A stretch of DNA of 64,000 bases from Fidelibacterota bacterium (GCA_004124475.1 SCKK01000001.1:62001-126000), one strand, 5' to 3'. Positions 33,933 to 43,375 are shown, numbered from the stretch's first letter. Notes: generated from the sequence alone by a model not told the origin. Made by a program: numbers and translations.

Positions 33933-34826
33933 TCATTCTATCCTATAAATATGATACAACAGCAAAGTCCCAACGATCTCCAGACTTTCAGCGCTGCATT
34001 TGTCAGGAGTGTCTTCTGTTGTATGCCAATAATTGATGGTTGTATTCGGATAATCAAAATCAATGATAACAACTGCAGGAATCCCACCTTCCTCAAAGAG
34101 AATAACATGATCATCCTCAATTGTATGCTTCACTACATTTTGAAACGATGCCAACCCCAAATCCTCTGCTTCCTGCCACAACTGATTCACCAGATGGGGA
34201 GCTTGCACAACAGAATAACCTTCTTTCGGTATTTCCAAATCTGCATCTCCCACCATATCAATCAGAATGCAGTATTCGGGAAACTCGGTGGGAATATTTT
34301 TTGCAATGTACCGGGAGCCGATAAAAAAATTCCTCAAATCTCCCCTCTTACCCAAATCTTCGCCATCCAAAAAAACAAGATCCACGCCAACATTGGGATA
34401 GATTTGTGATAAATGATAAGCCAACTCAAGCAGAACAGCCACACCGCTGGCACCATCATTAGCCCCGAGGATCGGTTGTTTTCTCTTTTTCCGATCCCTA
34501 TCCCGATCAGCCCAGGGCCTTGTGTCCCAGTGGGCAGCTATCCAAATTCGCTTTTTCATCGCGGGGTTGAATTGGGCAATGACATTGGTCAACGTCAGCA
34601 TCTCTCCTGAATAAGGATCAATGTGTATAAACTGTTGTTGGATAACGCTATCTGCTAAAGGGACAACTGTTTTCAATATGAATTGAAGCCCTTGCCGGTG
34701 CCCACTCGACCCCGGATTTCTTGGGCCCAATTCACATTGCTGTTCCAAAAAATTAAATGCTCTTTCGGAATTGAACACGGGGATATCCTGAGCTAACAGC
34801 AGGACAGGGAGAAAGATGGTGATGAA
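33933..34826 (-). CDS. M28-family metallopeptidase (glutaminyl-cyclase-like), start codon missing
   Basis: The frame shows a signal-like segment (FITIFLPVLLLAQD) followed by an M28 zinc-peptidase domain: AAHWDTRPWAD, GANDGASGVAVLLELA, LVFLDGEDLG, LIDMVGDADL and DDHVILFEEGG supply the expected His, Asp, Glu, Asp and His ligands. The pattern is closest to the glutaminyl-peptide cyclotransferase branch. The frame stays open to an ATG at 35084, but the 86 codons before 34826 are repeat DNA. No start codon lies directly ahead of the signal segment. The nearest ATG (minus strand, 34849-34851) is out of frame by one heptamer repeat unit. The gene may be off, phase-variable or 5'-truncated. Confidence 0.8.
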   Translation of the reverse strand, partial: FITIFLPVLLLAQDIPVFNSERAFNFLEQQCELGPRNPGSSGHRQGLQFILKTVVPLADSVIQQQFIHIDPYSGEMLTLTNVIAQFNPAMKKRIWIAAHWDTRPWADRDRDRKKRKQPILGANDGASGVAVLLELAYHLSQIYPNVGVDLVFLDGEDLGKRGDLRNFFIGSRYIAKNIPTEFPEYCILIDMVGDADLEIPKEGYSVVQAPHLVNQLWQEAEDLGLASFQNVVKHTIEDDHVILFEEGGIPAVVIIDFDYPNTTINYWHTTEDTPDKCSAESLEIVGTLLLYHIYRIE

Positions 34827-34845
34827 ACGTGAAACGTGAAACGTG
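34825..34845. repeat. Three tandem AAACGTG heptamers
   Basis: Three exact units of AAACGTG (CACGTTT on the minus strand) sit between a minus-strand ATG at 34849-34851 and the signal-peptide codons of the M28 gene. Two or five units would put that ATG in frame with the gene; three do not. Confidence 0.85.
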
Positions 34846-35098
34846 AAGCATGAAGCGTGTCGGAGCGCAGCGGAGATCCCGACTGAAGCGTAGCGAATGT
34901 CGGGGGAACCTGTCCGCAGAACTCTGCGAGAAACGTGCCTACCCCGCCCGCCTGCCTGTCCGTCTTCTTTGTGGCGGGAATGGATTTGTCGGGCAGGTAG
35001 GGAGCTTGTCTGCTCTATAGTGAAGTATGAGCGTATTGGGGCTATCATACGGGGAAATATGAAGCAGCAAGCATTAAATTTCATACCAGATTTGGAAT

Positions 35099-35569
35099 TT
35101 ATTTTGGTATGGGAACGTCTTCGAGAAGTTCCTGTTTATTTGTGAAATATTTCTCTTCAGGTTCCCCTATCCGATAAGACCGTTGGTGTGGTATCATTGT
35201 TAATAGCAAACGTACAATCTGTGTTAAAAAACGTATTCTGTGTTCTGCGACTAGTTCTCCCAAGCCATGTCGTCCTTTGAAATACCAATCACAAGCCTCT
35301 CTTGCCGATCCTAAAGAATACTCATAAAAACGAGCCCTGTCCCTACCAGTACCACGAGAGTATCCCTCAGCCAGGTTTGCACTTATAGAACCCAAGGATC
35401 TATACAATTGGTCAGATAAACCCAAAGTGCGCTTATCACTCATTAGCTTAGTAACATCGTACCATCCCGGATCAGAAAGAAAAAGAGATAGACGATATGC
35501 TTCCATGTTCCACAACGAATCATTCCTAATCTCAACCGGAACGGACTTTACCCACTCGTCATAATCCAT
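35099..35569 (-). CDS. Four-helix-bundle protein (23S rRNA intervening-sequence/S23 type)
   Basis: The 156-residue protein matches the S23-type four-helix-bundle family known from rRNA intervening sequences and from orphan genes of unknown function. LYRSLGSISANLAEGYSRGTGRDRARFYEY, in two parts around residues 65-95, is the recognisable core, followed by SAREACDWYFKGRHGLGEL. Start at the ATG at 35569, seven bases after AGGAGG. It lies alone within an inverted-repeat cassette between the M28 gene and sprA. No enzymatic motif is present. Confidence 0.85.
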   Translation of the reverse strand: MDYDEWVKSVPVEIRNDSLWNMEAYRLSLFLSDPGWYDVTKLMSDKRTLGLSDQLYRSLGSISANLAEGYSRGTGRDRARFYEYSLGSAREACDWYFKGRHGLGELVAEHRIRFLTQIVRLLLTMIPHQRSYRIGEPEEKYFTNKQELLEDVPIPK

Positions 35570-35631
35570 TTTCATTCCTCCTTCTACATTCACCTTTCAT
35601 TCATCACGCCTCACGTTTTACGTTTCACGCT

Positions 35632-38600
35632 TTATCCTTGAATTGCAATATTGACCTCAAAACCAAAATCTCTGTCAATCTTTTTTCCGATTACCTTGGA
35701 TTTGCTTTCACGGTATTCATACCATATTCCACCTGTAACTCGCCGAGTGAAGGAATAGGATATCCGAGGAGAAATTTTCCAACTTTTCTGCTCACCGGTG
35801 GTTGTGAGTTTTACCCCTTCTTTATTTCTTTCTTTGGTTTTGGAATCGGAAAAGTCTAGGGAGAGTGTAAAATTGATTGTGTTTTCAAGGTTAAAATCTC
35901 TGAAGAAAACTATGGGGATTCTCAAGCCGCCACGATGCGTATAGTTTGTGCTTGCTGTAAATGTACGATCTTTTTTTAATCGAGTACTGTTGATCCCGCC
36001 GAACCTGTTATCCACACTATTCACAATAGAATATCGAGTAGACAGTGAGATATTTTTTACCAGGGTCATAGAAAATCCCGCTAAGGGTGAATAGGAAGAA
36101 GTATATTTAGAGGATTGTATTGAATTATTTTGCCAGGATCGAGATTCTTTACCCACAAACGCATGTTCAAAGGTAGCAGACTTTGACAACAAATTAATGA
36201 GTGGCCACTTTTCTACACCTGTGATTCTCACATTCCACCCTGCAATTGGGAATCCTTTGTCTCCTTTCACCCCCTTTGGGAAATAGTCACGGGTCTCTGA
36301 TTTTGTCCGGATATTATTACCATCGATTGAAAGTGAGCGATTATTTGAAAAGTTAAAATTTGTGCTAACCTGTTTAATGAGTTTGAGACCTGATCTGATA
36401 GAAAAATCATACTGAAAATTCTTTGAACCGCGGTTCACTCCTGCGTCTTCACTATGATCCAAACCTAATTCATCGCTAAACCCAAAACGATAGGTAAGAT
36501 CAGGACTTCCAAGAACCTGATAAGCATTTTGTGACTGATTCTCAGAGTATGTAATATTGATGGGGTTTACGCGACTAACTGCTGCATAAATTCCCTTTAA
36601 AATGGTTTTAATTCCCTCATTAGGTGGTTTTTTCTTCTTCTTTTCCTGCTCATCGGGGACACGGGTCTTACCGCGCCTTCGTGTTGTTCGACTTTTCCTG
36701 GGGGGAGTATAAACTGTCTCAATAATGGATTTTAGTGTTAACGTGATGGACGATGAAAATCTTCGCTGGGACTGTATGGTTGCTCCTTCCTGAGTACTAT
36801 CTTTTGGCTTAGACCACCGATAATTTGAACTATAATTCAGCGACGGTTTTAACCAGGATAAGATTGTAGGGTTAAAGGTTGTTGACAAATTCTCCGTCGC
36901 ATCCGATACAATACCAGGCTTCAAGTTTTTCACCGCATCCAGATGCCTGGCACGAAACTGATTCATATCACTCTTGATATTTTTGTTGTAATTGGTTTTC
37001 AGGTTTTCCAAAATAGTATAATTGACTTTAAAATTCCTTGAGAGTCCCATGTTATAAATTTCTTTGTAGTCACCAACGCGCGGAGTTGTTTCAGTGAATG
37101 TTTCACTCACATTTGCCGATAAATCAATTGAGGAAGGCGTATAATAAAGATGCGTATTCCCCACCTTCTTACCTAACCAGGGGATACTTTTCAGGAATTT
37201 CAAAGGTGAGACATAGTTATCCCTGCCGAAAGGGAGGTTGTAACTGGTACCACCGTTGTAATTCCTCGTGAATCTACGAGCTGTCTGTTCATTTGATTCC
37301 AATCCACGACTGCCGGAAAAATTTAATTTAATCCTATCGATAGAATAACGTGTATACCAATGGTCAGATTTCGTGGATTTAGATAAAGAAGTGGTTAACG
37401 ACATTTGTTTACTCGTTGTAAGCATTTCCTCCAAGACTGAGTCAGGTATTGCGTCCTCGTTCAATCGGATATCCGACCCGGGGATATACTTGGGTGTAGT
37501 TACATTATTTGTAAATCCCATACTCAATGGTAACTTTAATCCCCACCGCTGAGGAAACAGCTTATCAATACTGATTCGACTATCTATCCGAAACTTTTCG
37601 GATGACCTGCCTGATCCCAACCGCTTTTGGAGGACATGGAAATCAGCATCTTTACGATTGTAGCTCACTGTCACATTCCCAACATCCGCCAATTGAAGTT
37701 TTGATTGGACGCGGAAAGCAGTACCCACATCTTTTCTGACACCGGATAGACGAAGTTCATCTATCCACACTTCCCCGCTGATGGAAGAGTCCGGGTGTGT
37801 GTTTTTTACCCCCACAATAAAATATTGCAATCTGGAAAGTGAGGGGGCTCCTTGGATGTAATATCGTTTTAATGTGTCTACACCATCTTCAGAAGTGATT
37901 ATGTATTCTCTTGTGGTATCAGATGAGGTAAATATGTGATTGGGTGGTAATTCATTTTCAGGGTTCAGCACTTTTATTTCTGTTAGAAAATCCAAATCAA
38001 TTTCTATAAAGTTTCTCTTCAGTTTTGAATCCCACCCACTATACACCGGTTGACGAAGTTCATAGTAATCATCGGCTCGACCAAACCTGATAAAAAATTC
38101 CACATCAGAGGTATTTTCATCACTATGATTACTGGCTCCGTACGTGAACAATTTCAATTTCTTATAGGTAAGATAGCTTTGCGCCTTGTCTCCTCGAAGT
38201 TCAAATAGGTTCTTTTGAGCAGCACCTTCCTCTCCCGGTCCCAAATCAGTAAACTTTAAAACGAGGGACTGCTCTTTCAAACGAACCTCATTCAATCGAT
38301 CGTATTCTCCCTGAACTCCGATTTCCTCCACACTCTGAGCATATTCCAAGTTATCGTCCGTATTCACCACAGTAATGGCAAAAACCGAATCATCAATAAC
38401 GTAATCTTCCGCTAAATTTGCTCTTACTCCTAACTCCTGCCATTCATTACCCACCATTTCTAATTTGGCTATCCAGACTTCCGAGCTGTCTTCGATTCCA
38501 CTCACAACCAACCTCATGAACTTGATAGTGTCCCAGGCGATGTCACCCCCATCACGTGCTTTATTGAATGCCACCAAGGGAATTCGATACAGTCGCCACC

Positions 38601-41600
38601 CTGTTTCCGTCAATCCACCCTGGTAATTGAACCAATCATCACTCGTTTCGCTCAGATCAAATGTAAACGTAAAATAATCGTCTCGTACATCAAATGTCCC
38701 GTTTCGATTGATGTCCTCCGTATCAGGATACAAGGCGCCTTGCAGGGGGTTTAATCCTGCCGGCGGATATCCATTTCTTTCGGTGCCGTTTACAAAGCGG
38801 TATTTTCTGGGTCGTTCAACATCATTTTGATTATAAGACCAATTGTCACTGTTTGGATCATCTGGGTCACTTCCAGAATATTTTAAGGAATCTGGAGCAT
38901 CTTCGTAAGTATATCCATTTGGCAAACATCCGCCATATCCATCTTCATACTGATCTTCACAGCCGTCCAGACCAATATCCTCTTCCTCCTCTAAAAGCGT
39001 GTTGCCGATAAAAAGCCCCGCTTCCGGTTTATCTTCAGTATCGAAATCGTTATTGTTATTTTGATCCTCACTTATGAATCCCAAATCGACTGTTATTTTT
39101 CCTTCATCACCAAACAGCCATATTTCAAAGAACTTGCTACCTGTTTGATTGTAATCGCTGGTATAAAAACTTGACGTAATCCCTGCCCAGGATGAATCCT
39201 GAAGTACTCCATCACGACGTTTATAATTAAGTCGGAGAATATCCGTCAATTCATTGCCCGCACGAATTCCTGTGTCCAAGTTGGGCCAAATATCTCTTGT
39301 CCTGTATTGCGTAAATGGATTGTACCAAAAAAACTGAGCACGATGCGTCGGGTCCATACCGACCGGCACTGAGGATCGGTTCCAGAAACGCTGGTTAATC
39401 GACGGACTGGTTGTCCTTTTGGCTCCCTCAAAGTCATCAATGTAAGCCACGCCATTGCGATCCCCAGTAGATTCATTATTAATAGGATTGGGATTGGGTA
39501 GCACTTGAGCGTATTCTCCTTCAATCGTAAAAAGGGAAGGTTTTGTAGTCTCTATCAGCGGCAGTTTATCAATTGCCTGAGTTAATAAGTTTATTTCTGA
39601 TTCATACCTGCCATTTATATCCCATATAAAGTTTTTTGTGGGCTCATAACCAACTTCTATTTTCTCGTTGATGACAGATTGATTGTAAAAAAGAGCCGTC
39701 ATCCCAATAAAGGACTTCTTTCCAAGGTCCATTTGAGCCCGCGCACCAACAATAGTTTTTTTATCAAAAGAAACCAATTCATGTTTTTCATACAATATTT
39801 CAAGATCAGCAGACGGATCGTTAATGGCATCCGTTAAAAATGTGAGGGTGCCTGAAAAATAATCAATAACATAGTCTTTATCCTTTTGAAGCAAAACGTT
39901 GTTCAATCTGACCTCTTCACTCCCTTCCACCAGCATAAATCCACCCAGATTGATTGTGGAACTTGTGTTTGTATATGTCACTCTGATGTCAAATTTTGAC
40001 TCGTTGCGTATCTGTTGATCAACAGTCCCCCGATACATGAGCGCGGAATCGGGAAGGATTTGCTTTAACGCTGTATTCAGATTCCCTTCCCCCCTATAAA
40101 GCGGGTCATCAGGTGTTGGATTGTCCATCACAAAGACTAACGAATCCATCTCAAAGGGATGGAGCAGGGGGAAGATCAGCTCCCCGCTAATAAGACTAAG
40201 GATGTTGGGATTGCCAAGGTCCATAAGGTCATCCGGATTTAAAGCGCCATTTTCATCAAAATTATCCAACCCAAATAAGTTGAGAAACGTGTTTCCGTTT
40301 TCATCATAAATATCATCCCCTAAAACCCCATTTTTATAAATAATCTCCAAGGTAAATCCCTCTTTATTAATATTTGACGTCCCTAAATAGTAGACATTTT
40401 TAAATGCCAAGGGCCATGTGGGATGAGAGGGTCTTGGATCATCGGGTTTTATAAGTTTCAGGTGAATGGTGTCACCTTCTTCTATGTCGAAAGTAAGCTC
40501 ACCCACTTCTTTTATGTTTACTGTGGGATCTTGCTCCGCTACCTTACGTTCGGACAGTTGGTAAGAGACAGCGATTTTTTCAATTTGCGCTGGTGTGGTA
40601 AGTCGTATAAATCCCAAATCTTCGCTGACAAAATAATCCACATTCCGGACCAATCTCCGGAAGAAGCCATTATTCGTTGTATCTGCATTTTCCGGGTCTC
40701 TGTCCTTCCACCTGCCATTTTTGAAAACGGGGTCTACATATGTCAAACCATAAAATGTCCCCGAACCTGCGGCAGCGCCCACTCCTTTAAACACTTCTAT
40801 TTCTGATACAACTACATTTCCCAATAGATGTCTCCCCAATTCGTCAAGAGGGTAAAAACTAGGCATATCTAATAGTGCATCCGGATTCTGACTATGAAAT
40901 TGGACAATCCCATCATTATCCAATACCGATCCTCCATCGCGAAACACCTGATCTATAAAGAAATATTGGTTCTTTCGGTACCTGTAGTCAAGAATCGCTT
41001 GACCTTGAGATTCCGTTCCTCCCTTAAATTTCTTTTTTTCTTTCCTTGTCTGCTCAATGGACATAATGGAAGTGATGTCCACCGGTCCTAATTTCATGAT
41101 GGACTTGATTCCAAATAACCCTTTACTGCTACCGGAAAAGCTGACAAACTGGGTGGAAGGGAGAGAAAGGGAGATATTCCCCGCTTCAATTTTTTGAATA
41201 ATTTCATCCTCCTTTCCGAAGTAGTGAATTCGAATATTGTTCTCCCAGTCAAAATCTCGCTCACTGTCCCAGTCCAGAAATACGGAAACCCGGTCACCAA
41301 TTTTACCTTCGCTACGTAGTTGTTGACGTTCATCAAATTCAAAATGAGTGGTTTGAGCTTCCCGGAAACTTGATCGTGCCAATTCCTGATCCTGGAAAAC
41401 CATTTTCCCTGTGATTGTGATATTTCCACTAATATTTAATGATACTCTCCCAGCGCCGGTGTCCAGACCAAAGACCTCTATTTTCTGTCTTCGTTGCTTC
41501 TTTTTCTCTTTACTTTCTCTCATCATAACCTCATAAAAATTGGCATAGCGATTTTGAATAATCCGCTGTTGAAAATACCAATCCATGGGAGCAGCAAAAG

Positions 41601-41994
41601 GAATCTTATACAGCAATCCTTCGTGCGCTTCATAAATGACAATCACAGACCAATCGTATGAAACTTCAGCCCATCTTTCAAATCCATCATAACGAACATC
41701 AAAGACACCCCGCAGTGAGGAAACAGAATCCATTCCGAATAAAGGTTGAGGAATCTGATCAAATGGATTCACGATCCATTCTGAGGTATGAGTATAGAGA
41801 TTAGAATGTAATGGGGCGGAGACATAACCGTCTGAGGTAGTCACAAGATCAATGTAGTCAGGGCGCAGACCATCACCCTGTTCCTGAGCCCATAAAAATG
41901 CCCATAGAAACAGACAGATAAACACTGCTCCTGCACTCCATCTTTTTCGGCACAGAACATCCGAAAAAGAAGATATTCGTTTCTTCTTCTGCAC
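35632..41994 (-). CDS. sprA: SprA, giant outer-membrane translocon of the type IX secretion system
   Basis: SprA forms the very large single-chain beta-barrel through which T9SS cargo crosses the outer membrane. This 2120-residue protein has an N-terminal signal segment (about residues 18-36, FICLFLWAFLWAQ), the conserved DDFEGAKRTTSPSINQRFW near residue 850, and long strand-rich parts to the end (FGFEVNIAIQG). Mid-protein there are discoidin-like modules with repeated WIAKLEMVGNEW and EVWIDELRLSG stretches. The length is slightly below that of Bacteroidota SprA (about 2,300-2,500 as I recall). A low-complexity KKKKKPP stretch lies near residue 1790. The gene is transcribed alone, and rdgB precedes it by about 70 bp. 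Confidence 0.92.
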   Translation of the reverse strand: MQKKKRISSFSDVLCRKRWSAGAVFICLFLWAFLWAQEQGDGLRPDYIDLVTTSDGYVSAPLHSNLYTHTSEWIVNPFDQIPQPLFGMDSVSSLRGVFDVRYDGFERWAEVSYDWSVIVIYEAHEGLLYKIPFAAPMDWYFQQRIIQNRYANFYEVMMRESKEKKKQRRQKIEVFGLDTGAGRVSLNISGNITITGKMVFQDQELARSSFREAQTTHFEFDERQQLRSEGKIGDRVSVFLDWDSERDFDWENNIRIHYFGKEDEIIQKIEAGNISLSLPSTQFVSFSGSSKGLFGIKSIMKLGPVDITSIMSIEQTRKEKKKFKGGTESQGQAILDYRYRKNQYFFIDQVFRDGGSVLDNDGIVQFHSQNPDALLDMPSFYPLDELGRHLLGNVVVSEIEVFKGVGAAAGSGTFYGLTYVDPVFKNGRWKDRDPENADTTNNGFFRRLVRNVDYFVSEDLGFIRLTTPAQIEKIAVSYQLSERKVAEQDPTVNIKEVGELTFDIEEGDTIHLKLIKPDDPRPSHPTWPLAFKNVYYLGTSNINKEGFTLEIIYKNGVLGDDIYDENGNTFLNLFGLDNFDENGALNPDDLMDLGNPNILSLISGELIFPLLHPFEMDSLVFVMDNPTPDDPLYRGEGNLNTALKQILPDSALMYRGTVDQQIRNESKFDIRVTYTNTSSTINLGGFMLVEGSEEVRLNNVLLQKDKDYVIDYFSGTLTFLTDAINDPSADLEILYEKHELVSFDKKTIVGARAQMDLGKKSFIGMTALFYNQSVINEKIEVGYEPTKNFIWDINGRYESEINLLTQAIDKLPLIETTKPSLFTIEGEYAQVLPNPNPINNESTGDRNGVAYIDDFEGAKRTTSPSINQRFWNRSSVPVGMDPTHRAQFFWYNPFTQYRTRDIWPNLDTGIRAGNELTDILRLNYKRRDGVLQDSSWAGITSSFYTSDYNQTGSKFFEIWLFGDEGKITVDLGFISEDQNNNNDFDTEDKPEAGLFIGNTLLEEEEDIGLDGCEDQYEDGYGGCLPNGYTYEDAPDSLKYSGSDPDDPNSDNWSYNQNDVERPRKYRFVNGTERNGYPPAGLNPLQGALYPDTEDINRNGTFDVRDDYFTFTFDLSETSDDWFNYQGGLTETGWRLYRIPLVAFNKARDGGDIAWDTIKFMRLVVSGIEDSSEVWIAKLEMVGNEWQELGVRANLAEDYVIDDSVFAITVVNTDDNLEYAQSVEEIGVQGEYDRLNEVRLKEQSLVLKFTDLGPGEEGAAQKNLFELRGDKAQSYLTYKKLKLFTYGASNHSDENTSDVEFFIRFGRADDYYELRQPVYSGWDSKLKRNFIEIDLDFLTEIKVLNPENELPPNHIFTSSDTTREYIITSEDGVDTLKRYYIQGAPSLSRLQYFIVGVKNTHPDSSISGEVWIDELRLSGVRKDVGTAFRVQSKLQLADVGNVTVSYNRKDADFHVLQKRLGSGRSSEKFRIDSRISIDKLFPQRWGLKLPLSMGFTNNVTTPKYIPGSDIRLNEDAIPDSVLEEMLTTSKQMSLTTSLSKSTKSDHWYTRYSIDRIKLNFSGSRGLESNEQTARRFTRNYNGGTSYNLPFGRDNYVSPLKFLKSIPWLGKKVGNTHLYYTPSSIDLSANVSETFTETTPRVGDYKEIYNMGLSRNFKVNYTILENLKTNYNKNIKSDMNQFRARHLDAVKNLKPGIVSDATENLSTTFNPTILSWLKPSLNYSSNYRWSKPKDSTQEGATIQSQRRFSSSITLTLKSIIETVYTPPRKSRTTRRRGKTRVPDEQEKKKKKPPNEGIKTILKGIYAAVSRVNPINITYSENQSQNAYQVLGSPDLTYRFGFSDELGLDHSEDAGVNRGSKNFQYDFSIRSGLKLIKQVSTNFNFSNNRSLSIDGNNIRTKSETRDYFPKGVKGDKGFPIAGWNVRITGVEKWPLINLLSKSATFEHAFVGKESRSWQNNSIQSSKYTSSYSPLAGFSMTLVKNISLSTRYSIVNSVDNRFGGINSTRLKKDRTFTASTNYTHRGGLRIPIVFFRDFNLENTINFTLSLDFSDSKTKERNKEGVKLTTTGEQKSWKISPRISYSFTRRVTGGIWYEYRESKSKVIGKKIDRDFGFEVNIAIQG

Positions 41995-42060
41995 TAAGTA
42001 CCGTCTGGTTTTGATCCCTGGTTAATTCCAAGAAATCATGCAGGTAGCAGTTAGTCTATA

Positions 42061-42720
42061 TTAGTTCCTATTACCAGGGATTTTAGAAAATATTAATGAA
42101 TCTGTGGATGATTCAAAATTAGAGATAATTTTATCAGGAAAACATTGAATTAAATTCGACATAGCTTTACTTCGATGACTTATTTGATTTTTTTCCTCTT
42201 CAGTAAGTTGTGCAAATGTTTTACCTAATTCCGGCAGATAAAAGATAGGATCATAACCAAATCCCTTAGACCCGCGTGGTGCTTCTGAAATATACCCTTC
42301 TACGATACCTTCGCAAGAGAGTTCCGTTTTTCCATCAATGAAACATGCAACCGTTCTAAATCTTGCTGATCGTTTGTCTGCAGAAACCCCCTCCAAATTT
42401 TCCAGCAACTTATTTACATTATCCTCATAAGAACATCCTTCACCGGCATATCTTGCCGAATAAATACCAGGTGCTCCATTTAGAGCATCCACCTCGAGTC
42501 CAGTATCGTCAGCAATTGTTGATATACCTGTCAACGAAAACACGGTACGAGCCTTGATAAATGCATTTTCCCTCAATGTATTGCCTACCTCTTCTATTTC
42601 CGGAATAGTATTTCCTTTATCCCATTCATCGAGGGATAGACTTTCCATCCCATTCAATTCAAGAATATGTTTCAACTCTCTAACTTTATTTTTATTTCGA
42701 GTAGCTATCAATACTTTCAA
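42061..42720 (-). CDS. rdgB: XTP/dITP diphosphatase (RdgB/HAM1)
   Basis: This house-cleaning pyrophosphatase removes deaminated purine nucleotides. The 219 residues show ATRNKNKVRELKHIL at the start, IADDTGLEVDALNGAPGIYSARYAG, EGIVEGYISEAPRGSKGFGYDPIF (in two blocks) and ISHRSKAM near the C-terminus, all family hallmarks. The last 20 residues extend slightly beyond the usual end. It lies upstream of sprA in the same orientation and faces away from tRNA-Phe. Confidence 0.92.
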   Translation of the reverse strand: MKVLIATRNKNKVRELKHILELNGMESLSLDEWDKGNTIPEIEEVGNTLRENAFIKARTVFSLTGISTIADDTGLEVDALNGAPGIYSARYAGEGCSYEDNVNKLLENLEGVSADKRSARFRTVACFIDGKTELSCEGIVEGYISEAPRGSKGFGYDPIFYLPELGKTFAQLTEEEKNQISHRSKAMSNLIQCFPDKIISNFESSTDSLIFSKIPGNRN

Positions 42721-42895
42721 TTTATCAATTCCTGGTTAATCTCTCACTTTACCACAAAAGGTGACGGCAAACATAGACATTCTTGAAAAGGCTGTCAAGT
42801 GAAATCTACATATCATTTCACGAAGAGAAATTGACTTATTTAGCGGTTGTTTTTCCACGAGAACGCCATTAATTTCGGCACGCTTCAAGCTCGTT

Positions 42896-42930
42896 AGCTC
42901 CCCAACTTTGTCGGGACAAGCAGTCTCCTC
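42896..42930. repeat. 35-bp direct repeat left of tRNA-Phe
   Basis: CTCCCCAACTTTGTCGGGAC and the following CAGTCTCCTC match 43341-43375 at about 28 of 35 positions in the same orientation. The pair brackets tRNA-Phe and its partial duplicate. Confidence 0.55.
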
Positions 42931-43001
42931 CTTCCAGCCCAAATGATTAAGGCAGGCGGGAGCTACCGATTAAAGTAGGGAGGCAATCGGTTATTTGATA
43001 T

Positions 43002-43074
<73 letters not shown>

Positions 43075-43235
43075 CACTTTAAACTTAGTGAATATCAACA
43101 ATATACATGTGTTTTTCTTTAATTCCTAAATTATACAAAATACCCTTAAAAAGGACAAATTTGGACACTCTGGGACATTCATGGTCACCAAACGGTCACT
43201 AACGCCTGTAAGTGCACAAATATAAGGGGGAACAT

Positions 43236-43291
43236 AGGACTGAAAATCCTTGTGTCGCTGGTTTCCCGATTCCATCGGGAGCCCGAGCCAC
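43236..43291 (+). pseudogene. Partial duplicate of the tRNA-Phe 3' half
   Basis: AGGACTGAAAATCCTTGTGT and CGCTGGTT repeat the tRNA from the anticodon arm on, and GCCCGAGCCAC repeats its 3' end. The T-loop region is replaced by the palindrome TCCCGAT-TCC-ATCGGGA (43264-43280). The 5' half of the tRNA is missing. This is the layout expected of an attachment-site scar at a tRNA 3' end. Confidence 0.85.
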
Positions 43292-43292
43292 G

Positions 43293-43325
43293 ATACCCTC
43301 CAATATAATGTGGTGGGTATTTTTT
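43293..43325 (+). terminator. Rho-independent terminator
   Basis: ATACCC-T-CC pairs with GG-T-GGGTAT around an AT-rich loop and is followed by a run of T. It directly follows the partial tRNA duplicate and most likely was the original terminator of tRNA-Phe. Confidence 0.75.
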
Positions 43326-43340
43326 CCCCCAATAGTCAGT

Positions 43341-43375
43341 AACTCCCCGACTTTGTAGAGACGGACAGTCTCCTC
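43341..43375. repeat. 35-bp direct repeat right of tRNA-Phe
   Basis: This is the partner of 42896-42930. It lies just beyond the tRNA-duplicate terminator. Confidence 0.55.

Larger units (their letters stand above)
34823..35630. mobile_element. Putative inverted-repeat cassette carrying a four-helix-bundle gene
   Basis: The segment is bounded by GTGAAACGTGAAAC words on the left (34823-34858) and by their inverted form TCACGTTTTACGTTTCACG on the right (35602-35630). Inside are the four-helix-bundle gene and, at 34870-35005, nested palindromes: TCCCGAC...GTCGGGG at 34877-34905, CGCAGA..TCTGCG near 34915, and CCTACC...GGTAGG at the edges of a CCTGCC-rich stretch. The cassette abuts, and seems to overwrite, the 5' end of the M28 gene. 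No transposase is present. The element class is my inference. Confidence 0.5.

Noticed and set aside
34827-35084. N-terminal 86 codons of the M28 reading frame
   Set aside because: The codons translate GTGAAAC words and CCTGCC hairpins rather than a protein-like sequence, and they precede the signal peptide.
42736-42942. 68-residue minus-strand frame upstream of rdgB
   Set aside because: It includes part of the 35-bp direct repeat, lacks a ribosome site and has no recognisable pattern.
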